DNA of 64,000 nt from Chionis minor (lineage: Eukaryota; Chordata; Aves; Charadriiformes; Chionididae): positions 166,299 through 230,298 of the forward strand of contig VZSF01008497.1 of NCBI GenBank assembly GCA_013398295.1, in the 5' to 3' direction. This document shows positions 12,911-25,930 of the stretch, piece by piece. The stretch's first letter is position 1, and each line of letters opens with the position of its first letter. The notes under the pieces are model-generated. The model saw only the letters and a program-made list of their open reading frames with translations. It made no database searches and was not told where the DNA came from. Both the position numbers and the translations under genes were made by a program.

Positions 12911-15900
12911 CTTCTATTCACCTGTGAGGCAGCAACTGCAGTAAATCTTAGTAGGTTTACTAACTTTGCTCTGAAAATCCAAATATTCTACAACTTCATG
13001 GTAAAGGCAGCTCTCTGTATTTATGTGACAAACATTTTAATTTTACTTTCCAAACTAAGGATTAAATTCTAATGCCCAAAGTGGACTTCTCTACAGCTTA
13101 TTGACAATTACCAGTTAATTCCCCATAAGCTCAAGCCTCCCATCTGAAACCTCATTAAATTAAGACAATGAAAGCTCCTATGAATTAAGTCTCTGAATTC
13201 TCTTTCTAGCAGTTAGACTCTCCATTTTCTTGCTCATTAGTTCATGGGTTTTGAGAATAAGTTTTGGAAAATAAGTTTTGGAAATGTAAATCAAAGTTAG
13301 CTACTTCTTTTTCTTTTTTTTTTTTTTTTAATTACCAAGAAGTTTAACCTTTTTCCCTGGTTAAAATTATTCTTCAAAATGTTCAGTACATTCCATATCT
13401 CTAAATTTACTCATGTTTTTATGAGTAAATAACTCATGACTTTCCAACATAACATGCTGTTGGGGACTTGAACTGCTTACCTTCCATTGTATACCACACT
13501 ACGGTTTTGTAAACAGCAGCAACTGAAATTTGTTAAAATCACAAAGAAAAGGAAAAATAATTCTTAAGGGTGTGGAACCCTAAATCTTACCTTTGACTAC
13601 AAAACCTTTCATTTAGACTGTCTCATAATTCAAATAAAATGCAGAAATGCAAGTGAAACAATTAACAGCTTTGTGAATTGGATCCAAAATCTAGTTATAT
13701 CTTTGGAAGCTCGTATCCAATTGACAATATAAAACGTCCAGAAAATAGCTCTTGCCCCTCTCTATTGTGAAGGATTTCTGTAGATAGATTCAGTTGTAAG
13801 CAAACAGACATGTGCCATTCTCCAAACTGACAGTATGTGAGCCTGGTTTGGCTCAAAAGCTTGGATTAACGAACCCTATGAGATGCATCCTCCAATAGTA
13901 CAGGCAGATTGTTTCACAAGCTGTTGACAGGTTTTTGTGATTAACGGTTGCCTGTATGAAGAGACTGTATAAACCATCAACAACTTGGTCTATGGGGACA
14001 TGCTTTTTGGAGTCATCAGTCCCAAAGCTAGCTGAAGCACTGAGTCAGTTTCGTGAGAAATCTGATGGTTTACTTGCTAACACCTAGAAGCTCGTGACAA
14101 ACAGAAGCTTCCAGTTATTCCATGAAAATGTTTTGCTTGCCATTTTTAGCGACTTAAGATGCAGCGGGAGCGTCTGTGGTGCTTGCCGGGTAGGGTGGCT
14201 GGGCATCTCTGTATCTGTTCCAGGGGTTTTGAAAGCCCTTTGGAGATCCCAGGAGATTTGTCAGTGAATTAGCCCAAAGCCCTTGGGACCCAGCAGTATT
14301 TTGCAATGCTGTTTCTGAAAAGTAGATCTGAGCAGAACAGATTCAGGTTTGTTACCCATCAAGAGAGGCTGTAGGAGCCTTTCAGAAGCATTTGCAAGAT
14401 AAATGCAGTGAGGCTGTGGAGGTCCACAGTATTTAACTAGCAGTTAGGGGAGACAGGTAAATAAAACAATTGTGGCACAGTCCTTGGACAAGCTGAGTTA
14501 ATATATAACATCATGATAGTGTCTGGAGCAGGTTTTTTTTAACGCAAAAAAACGGACAAGGCCATAGTAGTTTTGGTAGCTTCCTTTTTTTTGTTTGTTT
14601 GGATTTGGCTGACATAAATAAACGAAAGTAGATCTTCTGGGTGTTTTACAAATTAATTTTTTTTTTCTAATTTCAGGTTCACTTTTACAATTTAAACAGA
14701 AAACTCCTATTTTTTAGGACCCTTAATTACTGTAAATTAAAACAAATTATTAAGTGCTAGTCCTTAAACACTGAGAATAAATTTGTTCCAGTACTCTAAT
14801 AGGTAGTTCTGCTTAATACCACAGAGGATTAATATTTAAGAAGTATAGATAGTTTGATACTGGATCCAGTAAATAAAAAATAAAGCAACTTACAACTTTA
14901 AAAAATGAAAAAATTGCTCAGATGTTTGAGTATATAAGTAGTTCCCATATATATCCTTCAAGCAAATGTCACTGTTTCTTAGTGATCAATATGTTTTCCT
15001 CTGTTATTTACACATTAGTTATACAAGCTAAAAGCTTTAACCTAATGAGTTATGAAATGTATTTCCCAAGTTACAGATTTATGAACCCTTAAATCCGTTC
15101 CTGATCCTTCCTGTTTATATTTTTCTCTATTTATTAATTCCAGTGCTTTCTCAAATTCTTTTGTGTTGTATGTGATTATCTACAAGCCATCTCTGCCTCC
15201 GATGGATCCCGAGCTGCAGTTGGTCGGGAGGGTGGCTGGTGGCAGTACCACTCTAGATGTTGTGTGTTCTTCCTGCTTTGACCAGTGTTGAAGTAGAGTT
15301 CTGGGACAAAGAGACCTTTGGTCTGATCTTGTGCAGCTGCTCTTCATGTTCTTACTCTCATTACTTACAGTGAAGAGAACGTTTAGCTGTGTTTTAAAAG
15401 AAGTGTTAGTTCGCAGCAGCAAAAGCTGCTAAAGCATGTGCTTCACTGGTAGCCTTAACTTTTCCATCACCCAGACCTTCGAGTGCATGAACTGAGAGGT
15501 TTCTAGTGCTGTTTCTCCTAACGAAGAGCCTAGTGTGTCCTGAGGTTTAAAGGTAGGGTAAGAAAACGGTGCAAAGGAAAGCCTGCCTTTTTTTTTCTCC
15601 AGGCTGTGGACAGAGAGATGCTGACTGACACATAGCACTGACTCTTTTACAGTCATGAGGAGAAAGAAAAAAAGAAAACCAGAGTGCCTTATGAGAAGAT
15701 TCTCCAGCTCCTTCCGAGCAGTTAAGATTAACTCAGATAGCAGAGTACCCTGACTTGTCCCATCTCACAGACTGTATAATATTACAAGATCTCCTTACAA
15801 ATCCTGGCAGTCCCACAGATGGTGGTGGTAGAAAAGAACTACCTGAGAAACTGAAAAAGTGCGTGCAGCCAAAAGTCCTGGAGATTCTGACTAACCTCAG

Positions 15901-15954
15901 GCTACCTGGTATTCCATGTTCATGGTCAGGGCAGCTTTTGCTGCAATGACCAAA
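12911..15954. other. Non-coding stretch; the right end may include further CR1 sequence
   Basis: A+T-rich, no exon recognised. It holds a T-run at 13,311-13,330 and a short direct repeat (AATAAGTTTTGGAA twice) at about 13,257-13,284. From about 15,700 to 15,954 the sequence becomes purine-rich and may be a more diverged 5' part of the CR1 that is clear from 15,955 onward. Confidence 0.5.
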
Positions 15955-17937
15955 AGATGGTGGAGTCCAGGATCCTAAGAAAAGAGAGCAGAATAAGAAG
16001 TAGGACCATTGCCCTGCATTTCTGGAGAACAGACTCCAACCTCTTCAGGGATCTTCTTGGAAGAATCCCATGGGATGTGGCCTCAGAGAGATAGGTCCAG
16101 GACTGCTGGCTGATATTCAAGTATTACCTCCTCCAAGCAAAGAAAAGACCTATCCCAACAAGCAGAAGATCAGCAGAGACAGCAGGAGGCCTGCAGGGAT
16201 GAGCCAGGAAGCTCCTGGCTAAACTCAGACATAAAAGAGAAATGTACAAGAGATGGAAGCAGGGACGGGTGACCCCGAAGGAATACAGAGCTGCTGTCCA
16301 AGCATGCAGGGATAGCATTAGGAAAGCCAAGGCTGACGTGGAGTTTAATCTGGTAGGGGATGTGAAGGGCAACAAGAAAGGCTTCTACAAGTACATAAAC
16401 AGCAAAAGGAAGGATAAGGAAAATGTGATCCCACTGCTGAATGGGGCAGGGGAACTGGTGACAAAGAAAAGACTGAGGTACTCTACCCTTCCTCCAGACT
16501 TAGGATTAGGGAGCACCTAAGCAAACTGGATACACAAAAGTCCATGAGGCCTATCAAGTTGCACACATGTGGTGAGGGAGCTGGTTGATGCCATTGTGAG
16601 GCCAATCTCGACTAACTTCTTTCATGGCAACTGAAAGAGGTTCCTGAAGACTGGAAAAAAGCAAATGTACCTGCTGTCTGCAAGAAGGAAGATGTGGGGA
16701 AAAAGAGACAGTTCAGCATCACCTCAGTTCCTGGGAAGATGATGGAGAAAATCCTCCTGGAAAGCATTTCCAAAAACATGAAGGAGGAGAAGGCAATCAG
16801 GAGCATGAATTTATAGAGGGGAAATCATGCTTGCCCAGCTTGATGGCCTTCAACAGTGAGGTAACTCGGTAGATGAGGGGAAAGCAATGGATGTTGCTTA
16901 CCTCAACTTTGGTAAGGCTTTTGATGCTGTCTCAGTCTCCCATAACAATCCTCCTAGGCACACTGACAGAGTACTTCTAAGATGAGTGCATTGTGAGGAG
17001 GTTTGAAAACTGGCTGAAGAGTTGGGGTTGTGGTCAGTAGGACAAAGTCCAGTTGGAGCCAAGTGGCTAGTGGTGCACCATAGGGGTTGATACTGGGGCC
17101 AATGCTGTTTAGCCTGTTCATTAATGACCTGAATGTTGGGACAGAGGGCACCCTCGGTGACGTTACAGGGAGGAGTGGTAGGGACACCAGCTGGTTGTGC
17201 TGCCATTCGGAGGGACTTGGACAGGCTGGAGAATTAGGCTGACAGAAATTTCACGAAGTTCAACAAGGGAAAATGCCATGTCCTGTATCTGCGGAGGAAT
17301 AATCACATGTACAGGTACACACTGATGCCTGTTGGACCGGAAACCAGCTCTGCAGAGAAGGACCTGTGGGTCCTGGTGGACACCAAGCTGCCCATGAGCC
17401 AGCAACGTGCCGTTGTGGTAAAGACTAGCAGTCTTTTGGGCTGCATTAGGAAGAGACTTCCTAGCAGATCAAGGGAGGTAATAATTTTTGTCTTCTCAGC
17501 ACTGGAGAGGCCACATCTGGAGTGTTGTGTCCACTTCTGAGCTTCCCAGTACAAGAAAGGTGTGGACTTGCTGGAACAAGTCCAACAAAGAACCACAAAA
17601 TTGTCTAAGGGACTCTTCGTGTAAGGAGAGGCTGAGAGAGCTGTTAAGCTTAAAGAGAAGCCTTAGGGGAATCTTATTAATGAAGAAGAGGGACATAGAT
17701 TCTTCTCATAGTGCCAGCGACAGGACAATAGGCCTTGGGCACGAACTGAAATGTATGAGAGGAACGCACTGTTTCACTGTGAGGTGGTCAAACAGTGGAA
17801 TGGATTGCACAGAGAGGTTGCAGAGATACTCAAAACCCAACTGGATGCCATCTTGGACAACCTGCTTTAGCAGTGAGGTTGGACTAGGTGATCTCATCAG
17901 ATCCCTTCCAGCCTTAACAAGCACATGATTCTATGAT
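15955..17937 (+). mobile_element. CR1 LINE with degraded ORF2 (endonuclease-RT linker and reverse transcriptase)
   Basis: Plus-strand CR1 ending at the hallmark 3' repeat (ATGATTCTATGATT, 17,924-17,937). In order it shows the endonuclease-RT linker (about 15,980-16,470, including the peptide GNKKGFYKYINSKRK), the N-terminal RT region (16,490-16,770), RT motif A (16,890-16,925), the C-terminal RT block (17,307-17,540, including EKDLWVLVDTKLPMSQQRA and SRSREV), the ORF2 tail and the 3' UTR. It is dead: frames shift repeatedly, motif A reads YLNFGKAFDA with Asn where the catalytic Asp is expected, and the FADD-type motif expected near 17,150-17,170 is missing. No poly(A) tail is present, which is normal for CR1. 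The 5' end is truncated and may lie up to about 250 bases further left. The open frames inside are fragments of this element, not host genes. Confidence 0.95.
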
Positions 17938-20900
17938 TTTGGTGACTACTGCAATAACAGTGGAACCAACGCTAATAAAATTTTACTACAACTCAGCTTA
18001 GAATTTCATCAGACCTTTATCTTTCACCTCCTCCTTCAAAGAGGATTGTTCTCATAAGTGGAGACTTTGGCCATTTGAGCATCAACACAAAAAAACTGTA
18101 AGCTCTGGAAACACTCACGTCTCGCTGGTCACGTTTTTGACCAGTGAACACAGCATTCAGGGTCATCATTTCTGGATGATCCTTATTGACGTATGTCAGC
18201 CTCACTCTGTTTAAAAAAAAATAAATTATTTTTTAGTTTATCTGTATTCACAGAACCTCAAGATGCATCCTCTCATACAGCGAGGATGTAGCCATGTTTT
18301 GTTTGCCATCTGCTGCGGTACAGTGATATCTCAAAGTGTCCTCCCTGCCACCTCAGTTAAGGGTGGTATACTCCTCCAGCATCTGCTACTACCATGAAAG
18401 ATCTTAGGGCCTTTCCCAAAGTTGCTGAAATGTATGGTAATAAGTCTGAGGAATCTGTCAAAGGCTCTGAGGTTTTCTCCTGGTATCTGATTGCTACCAA
18501 GATTAGGATAGCAGCCTAGCTGCCAGATGTCAGAAGCAATGAATATCACTATATTCTACCTGTACAAAATTCTTGGAAAGAACAAGTCTCACACAGGTTT
18601 ACTGCTTAACTCTGTGGCTGCTTCTTTATCCATCTTGAACTGTTTTCCCTCATAGCTGTTGACTGTGAAAAATAACTGACAGCTTTATTCTGGGCTTTTT
18701 GGCAAAAATCTGTATATGTCCTGGTGCTTGTGACGAAACTTGTATTTCTGAGCTACTCTACAGATTAGCACAGTAAATTGAAATTGTTTCTGTCAGCTTT
18801 AACAGTTTATATTCACTAGACTTAAATGCTTAAAATAATTTTATTTTCTCAAAGAAGTAAGCTGACTGCATTACTCTTCCAGAAGATCATCTTGCTTTGA
18901 ATTTTCCCTACAGGAGGTGCTGGATTCACAACAGCAAGGACTTAGAGCTCTGCCATTGAGGAGTTCCTCTTAATTTTCTGCACTGTCTCTGAAGGAGGCT
19001 AAAACAGAATTTAACCTCCTCTAGTACCACAAACTCCGCCTCTGTTATTTAACATTATAACCACTCATAGTCATCGATATGTTCAGGACAGGAAGCAGTG
19101 CTGTTGCTGATACAGACTGTCTTCCTGTCTTTGCCTCCAACCATATCTCACCACCACATCTTTGAACACCTACCAGAAGTGGTGTGTTCCTCTTCTTCGT
19201 CTTCTTTTCTTCTGCATTTGGACACAGACTGTACGTTTTCCATTTCACTTGCAGAGATATCACCATGAACATCAATTCTTGTGTTTATGACATCCTGCCT
19301 AAATATAATGGAATGTGTGATGTCATCAATTGACATAGTATCTCATACTATATTGCACATACATTGGTGCAAGCCATCAGCAATACTTGAATAGCTGTGA
19401 TTGCAATTCTAAGAATTTTAAATTCTTTCTGAATGATGGAAGGCTAGGCAAGGTTTTTGGGGAACTACCCATCGAGATTCAGGAGATGTGGAAGTTGCTC
19501 TCCTCAGTGTGGTAGCACATTTGGATGGTTAAAGCACAGCATTTCTGTATACCTCTGCACAGCAGCTCCATGCAGTACAGAGGGATGTCTAGCATTTTCC
19601 CACTGAGTCAACAGCTGTCATGCTTTAGTGTTGACAGTTAACAACCATAATGCATCATATAAACAGAAGTATGAAATCTTTCTCCTGTGTAAGGAAGTCA
19701 CTGACTTTTGGTAGGTTATCTTACACGTTAACTCAGTTTGGTTAAATATCTGGGCTGCTAGTGAGAGGCCTAGGGCAAAGGTTCAAGTAACACATTTCAA
19801 ATTAAGAATTCTTAAGGTTTACCTTTCTTTTTGCTTTAAGAAGCAATGTCTGTTCTGTTTCTGAGCCTATTGATTCCCAGTATCACAACTGCATGCCTTC
19901 CTCCCCCCTCAGTCTGAGCTACGTATTTCGACTGAGCATTTCTGCCTCTTCATCAAAAAAGCTCAGGAATCTCTGGAGTGCTGGAACAGCTTTCCTTCCC
20001 GAATCCTTCCCCTTTTTGTCATCTGAACTATTTCAGCCACAGGAATGTGTGGGTTTCTCAGTGCTATGAGGTGCACTTGTCCATTTTAAACACGGTGTTA
20101 GTCTGTGCAAATGATATCCCGTATCTTCCTGTCAGGACTCCCTTGGCTTCCTTAGTGTTTTCCTTTGGTCAGGGATAGTGTTTCACAGGGCATCGTAATC
20201 AGACATCAATGTCTTTTGTAAAGAAACTTTTCAAGGCTGCGACCATGAATACTCTGCCGTCTCTTTTGGACGAAAAGGAGTGTGAACATGAATGAGCACT
20301 CGCCCAAAGGAGATGTGAAGGCTGTTTATTAGTCACTAGACTTTATTCCAGATATATTCTGTGTTCACATTCATAGTCCTCTGTCTTTCTGTCTCAAGTG
20401 CTGTCAACTGCTTTTGACATTTAAAGATTGTAAAGAAACCTAGAACACAGCAGCATGTTCCAGCTATTTGTGTCCTCCTGGAGGGAGGAGATGTGAGCAC
20501 ATCTCCCAGCAGCTCCAGTCATGCTTTGTCGTGATATGAGTGGACAGTATCTCTTAAAGGTATTGGTTACTGGTAACATACACATTTAAGAATATAGTAG
20601 AGTTGGATTTGGAAAGCACTATGTTTTGTGGATGAAGCGTGCGTGCCTTAGGAATATTTCTAGAGTATATACCAGGTAGGGAGTTGTTTAATATTGCTGT
20701 CTCATTTTTATAATAAATCAAGTTTTATACAGACCAGAATGATAGCACAGGCTTGGGGTAGGATGCTGAATATATTCACTGAGTGTTAACATTCAAAACA
20801 AGCATTTGGCCTAAAAATAAATTCCTTAATTTTTGTCTTGAAACTGGCTCCCAAAACTTTGTAATCACTAGAATGTATCTAAAAAGAGAAATGCATATTT

Positions 20901-23900
20901 CATTTTGAGGGAATAGCAGGCATCACAAATACAGTTAAATAAGAGCCTTGCAAGTGCCTTCACATATGCTGTTGATGGTTTTTTCCACTACTTGGACTTT
21001 ATCTTTCACAAGGTTGTTAACGTTGTTTTTGATAGAGGCATACCAGACACTTTGATCAATAGCTAGTCTCTGCTTCAGTGCAGAAAAAATTACTGTTTAC
21101 TTGTTGGGGGTTGGCAGTTCTGCTCAGATATAGACCATACAGTTTCATTTGTCTTATTTAGTCAAAATAACATTTATGTCTAGTTTGAGTTTTAGTATAA
21201 AACACCTGTGAATAATTAACCTCCATGTACAGCCAATTTGAGAGTAGGTGTTGGTAGTTACAGGGGGTTTACCCTATGAAAACAGTACTACGTGAAATCT
21301 GAAATCTGTTTCATTATACCTGAGCATTTTGCCATAAGAGATTTGGGGAGGAAAAAAGTTCCTGTCTTATTCACCAAGGGATTTCAGTGCACAGCCCTGT
21401 GTCAGACATCAGGACCCCTGAAGAGACCTGGCAAACTTACATGGGACTCACAGCCACCCATAGGTTAGGTGAGGGCTTGCCTGAACATCAGTAAGTTGAC
21501 AAGCATGAGCACCTAGTTTCTCCCTGGAGAGAGGCACCCTCTGAATGGAAATGCAGTGCCTGTTTGACCCCAAAATTTGTATCCTGGAGTTTTCATCTCT
21601 GAAACAAGGCCTTTTGATGCATAATACGTGAATTCAGACTAAATATCTGTTGGGGGTTGTGATTGTTTTCATTATATATTGAGGTTAGAATAGCTTCAAG
21701 ATGATAAAAAATGTCTTATTTCAAGTCTCAATCAAGGGTGAGCATCTCAAACCCGGTTCAGTTCTGATTTCATTTAGAAACCATTTGGTGAAAAGCCGTA
21801 AGTAACTCCGAGTTGGAGCTCAGATAAGATGAGCATAAATCTCTGTGGTCATCAAATACATTACTTTCTTTCAGGTTTTTGTTGCAGAAACGTTATTAAC
21901 TATGAGTGGTCTCTGGGTTTTGTTGTGCGCATTGGCCTGTGTACATCTATAGATCTGCAAAGAATTTTTAAGCTGTATCTAAAGGAAGGAGATGGCATTG
22001 ATGTGTAACACTATTTGAAAGGTAAAAATTCATAGATACCATATTTCAAAGGATCTGGAAAAACAGAGAGATAATAGGTACCCAACAGGTGCTCTCTGTG
22101 TGCCCATAGGCATCATCAATGAAAGCTCCAGAGAAACTTATGCTGCCCAGAGTCATGCAGGGTATACTGATATTTGCTATACCTTATCACTTGAAAATGC
22201 AACATTTAATGCATGAGTGTACTCGCATGCTTCTTAGGAACTGCAGAAGTAAGAAAATGCTTGCAGTTCACAACTCGAAGCCAAAGCAGCAGTGTTTGTC
22301 AGGAATCATTCATCACAAAATACTACTTTTTATTAGCAATATTTTTTTCTACTTTTTTGACAACATTTTTCTTCAAACATTATATTAAGACAGATTTCTT
22401 TATTGGTATTAGATACTTGCATATTTCAGTGCAGTAGGTCCTTTTTTCTTTTCAATATTTCCTTAGGCATTTACTATTGTTTGTATTTCATCTATTTCTG
22501 ATTAGGATTGGAATAAATGACAGAAACCCACTATAACAAATAGAAATTTCCATTTCTTTCCTGCAGTCAGTAGGGTCCAAACCCTGTAACTACTGTTGAG
22601 ATGGCTATCCTTGTGTTTTCTGTCATGCTTGTGACTTTTGCGGTGAAGTTTTCTCTTCTTCACCTCTGATTCAGTTATTTTTGATAAACTGACATACTTC
22701 TAGATTTCCAAGTGTCTACATGTGGAGTCTGCTGTGTTTAAATTCCATAAAAATTTTGAAACGAAGTAAGGTTATTTGTGCAGCAACTGTTGAAGAGCTG
22801 TCTTGAATTGGTCACAAGCTTGAAGGTCAGTCTGCATTTACAGTATAAACTGTGGAGTAAAAACCACAGAGGATTGTGAAACCAAACTCTCAGGAAATGG
22901 GGAAACATGATGGCTTTAGTACTATGTTGCCCAAACACGATCACTGTTTACTGTCAGATAAGCTTCTGCTGGCATTTTCCTGATACCAAAAATAAGTTGT
23001 GTTATGTAGGTGTTGGAATGATTTGTTTTGGGAAGGCATTGCATTACCTTTGAGTCAAATATATTTGTAGCCTGGTCTCATAATGCTACATTTCATCTCT
23101 GCTTTTCCATTCATCAGCTAGACTTGCTACTGTTTTCTACCCGCGGTGAACTGCGCTGAGATCAAGTAAGCCTGTTTGGGTATCAAAATCCAATTTGAAT
23201 GGAATAGCTGTATAGCCAAGTGAACATACGAGCTTTCTGCTGAATAGAGGATGTTTTACTGCTTTTAGTTAATGTGTTCTTTAGTACCACTCTTTTAGTT
23301 TCACAGTTAAGACAAGCATCTCATGTCTGCTATTTGATAAAGAACAGAGATTTATTTTTTCAATTTCACTTACAGAGGGGAAAAACTTGATAACTCTACG
23401 TTGGCTTAAAATACGGATCAAGATGTTGGGTAAAATCTTACCTGCTTAGATAGCATTGTTTAGAGTAATGGAAGTATTTTAAGTCATGGCAATTCCTGCT
23501 TCATCTTTTTTCACAGGGAATGTGAATACATTTGTACATACATATAGGACTAAATGTTTTCAGGTGACCAGGAAGTAGAAAACATAGATTTCGTATTTGT
23601 TTTACTTTCTTAGACTTCCAAAACCATGTTAGGCTCATGTCTCTCCCCAACACTGATTAAACTAGAATATCCTAATTTGTCTTATTGCATCTCTGTTACT
23701 GTAAATTAACGTTTTGTTTTGTTTTGTTTTGTTTTTAAATGTGTGCTAAGGCTTTAATTGGTGTACAGTGACTAATACTTGGGAAAAAAAAAAGATTACG
23801 GTGAGGTGTTCCCCAGATAATCTCTGTTTTACCGTGTACACAGGAAAAATTATTACTAGGTAAACCATCCTTCCACCGCCAGTTCAGTTCTTAATTTTCA

Positions 23901-25853
23901 AAAGAAAATATTCCTTTGAATTTTTGGATTTTCACAGAATTACTGAGAATTTGCCTTTTCCTGGAAGTGACACAAAGGAAAACTTAACACTTGGGGATGT
24001 TTTTCAGGCTTAGTGAAGGATGTATGTGCAATCTTTATCCATGGCATTCCTTGGTTATGATAGGCGTTTTAATTCTGTGCAGTAGTGATATTTGTGATTT
24101 CTTGGCATTGGACCTGATATCACTGCAACACATCAGGTGAGACACCATCAGGATTCCCCATGATTAGATGAGGGCTGGGGCTCATCTCTCCCTTCCCACA
24201 GTGACCTTCCCCACTCTGCTTTCACCTGATCTGTACCTTGCTGGTGACCTAGGGCCTGTTTTGGAGTGACCTCTTCTTCACAGAGGTGAGTACAGCATGA
24301 CGAGTCCCCCTTCTATTTGAATTCCTGAAATGAGGGAGACCTACCTCAGTACAGGCTTCTCTTTCATCCACTGTCCCCCTGAATTGTCCACTATCCTCTT
24401 GATTTCTCCACTGTCCACTGTGAAACAATCCTGCATGTCTGGTGAGAAGAAGGCTGTTACTGAGTTTGGAGCTGGGAAGGGGAGTTACAGGTATCTCAGT
24501 ACCTCTCCTCCAGGAGGGAGGGAAAAAAAAGGTTACATTATCCCATTTCTGGAAAGGCAATGGCAGGATAGGGAAGGTAAAAGCATACAGGCAGAGCAGG
24601 GCTGAACTGAGTCATGGCAAGCAGATATTGGGGACAAGGGATGAGCATCATGAATAGCACAGTTGCATCCGTACCTTGAAGTGATACTTGAAATTTTAGT
24701 ATGGTTTTAAATTCATGGACCCAAGTTGTTACCACTGTAGCATCGCTTATATTGCTCTTACTTATCTCCATATAGGTGTGCCTAGGTAGGTTTAAGTCTT
24801 TTTTCAAACATGTTTGGGATTTGGGTTGGAAAAAATGATAGCCCTTTTCTGCTGCAGCCTGGTGTGTTGACAACCGATTTCAGGCAATGGCCACTGCATC
24901 AGAAGCATGTAGTTCTCCAGATTTTTCATTCCAGCACATACAGGTGAAACACCATTTCAACCTTTTCGTGTGAGCTGCAATGTGAAATGTCAACGCGGGG
25001 CTGTGCGAGAAGCCGCCCGACTTCCTTACCTGCCCTTTGTTGCTGGTCCTGCTCTGTTCCCTAGACTGGAGCAAAGCACAGTCCTGAAGAACTGTTTTGG
25101 CTTTTTTTTTTTTCCTCAGAGTGCTGTTGCCACCTCGTGGCGTTGGCCAAAACCAGCAACAAATGCTCTGTGACCAGCATCAGTCGCGGACAGATGCCAC
25201 GAGTGAGATGGATGCGGGATGCGCAGGGGGCAGCGGGTGGGTGGATGTGGATGTGTGGCGTGCTCTTTTGACGCTTTACCTTTGTGCAACGCTCAAAAAT
25301 TTGTTACGTGGGATTTCTGATAAAGGTGCCCAATCCCTTGTGCACCAACAATTCAGTGCAGAGTCAGTGGGAATGTTTGTTCTTTCTTGCTCCATTTATT
25401 TTCTAAAGTGGACAAAGATACTAACTCTTGTCGATACTGAGTGTCACATTTTGGAAACACATTGTAAAGTCCTCAGCGTTCAGGAAGAACTCCAGTAGCA
25501 CAGCCCTTGACAGACCAGCCACCTGAACAGTAAATCATTTTAAGTATGTGCCATAATTCGGCTTTCAGGAAACGAGATGTTGAACAAAAAGACTAGGAAG
25601 TCTTGTTCAGATCTTGTTATCCGCATCACTTTTTTTGAAACTGAATATTTGACATAGTTCATGAAAGACTTGCAATAACCCTGTGAAGTGGTATTCAGTT
25701 TGGCCCAGCCTGAGTGCAAACCCTGTTATTATTGTTGCTAAAGCATTCTAAGAGCTGAAGTATGAATTTCCTGTAAAGTAGATAAAATACTTGAAAGGCT
25801 AGACATGCTTCTGCTAAACAAACTCATTTGGGCTCCAGCAAAAATTCCTGAGG
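17938..25853. other. Non-coding stretch, no gene recognised
   Basis: Nearly 8 kb with no exon, RNA gene or repeat family I can name. A pentanucleotide repeat is listed separately at 23,711-23,735. The part from 24.1 to 25.4 kb has somewhat higher G+C and several overlapping short frames without family signatures. A CTCF-like motif lies at 25,129-25,140. This may be intergenic or a distal 5' intron. Confidence 0.55.
23711..23735. repeat. (GTTTT)5 microsatellite
   Basis: Five uninterrupted GTTTT units in A+T-rich non-coding DNA. Confidence 0.95.
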
Positions 25854-25930
25854 GTTTTTTTGTTTTGGTTTGGTTTTTTGGTTTGGGTTTTTTCTGGTAT
25901 TTTTTTTTCTTTTTTTTTTTTTTTTTTTTT
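25854..25930. repeat. T/G-rich low-complexity tract
   Basis: About 77 bases of T-runs interspersed with G, ending in a run of more than 20 T. No recognisable retroposed sequence follows it, so it is low-complexity sequence rather than the tail of a minus-strand retrocopy. Confidence 0.85.

Noticed and set aside
12106..13072. Long open frames on both strands (176 codons minus, 188 codons plus)
   Set aside because: They overlap the solo LTR and its flanks, show no protein family features and have no splice or promoter context of a host gene.
16242..17928. Several protein-like frames of 77-146 codons
   Set aside because: They are pieces of CR1 ORF2 in different frames, not a host gene.
25854..25930. 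Poly-T tract as the tail of a minus-strand processed retrogene
   Set aside because: The sequence to its right shows no coding similarity, no 3' UTR features and no target-site duplication that I can find.
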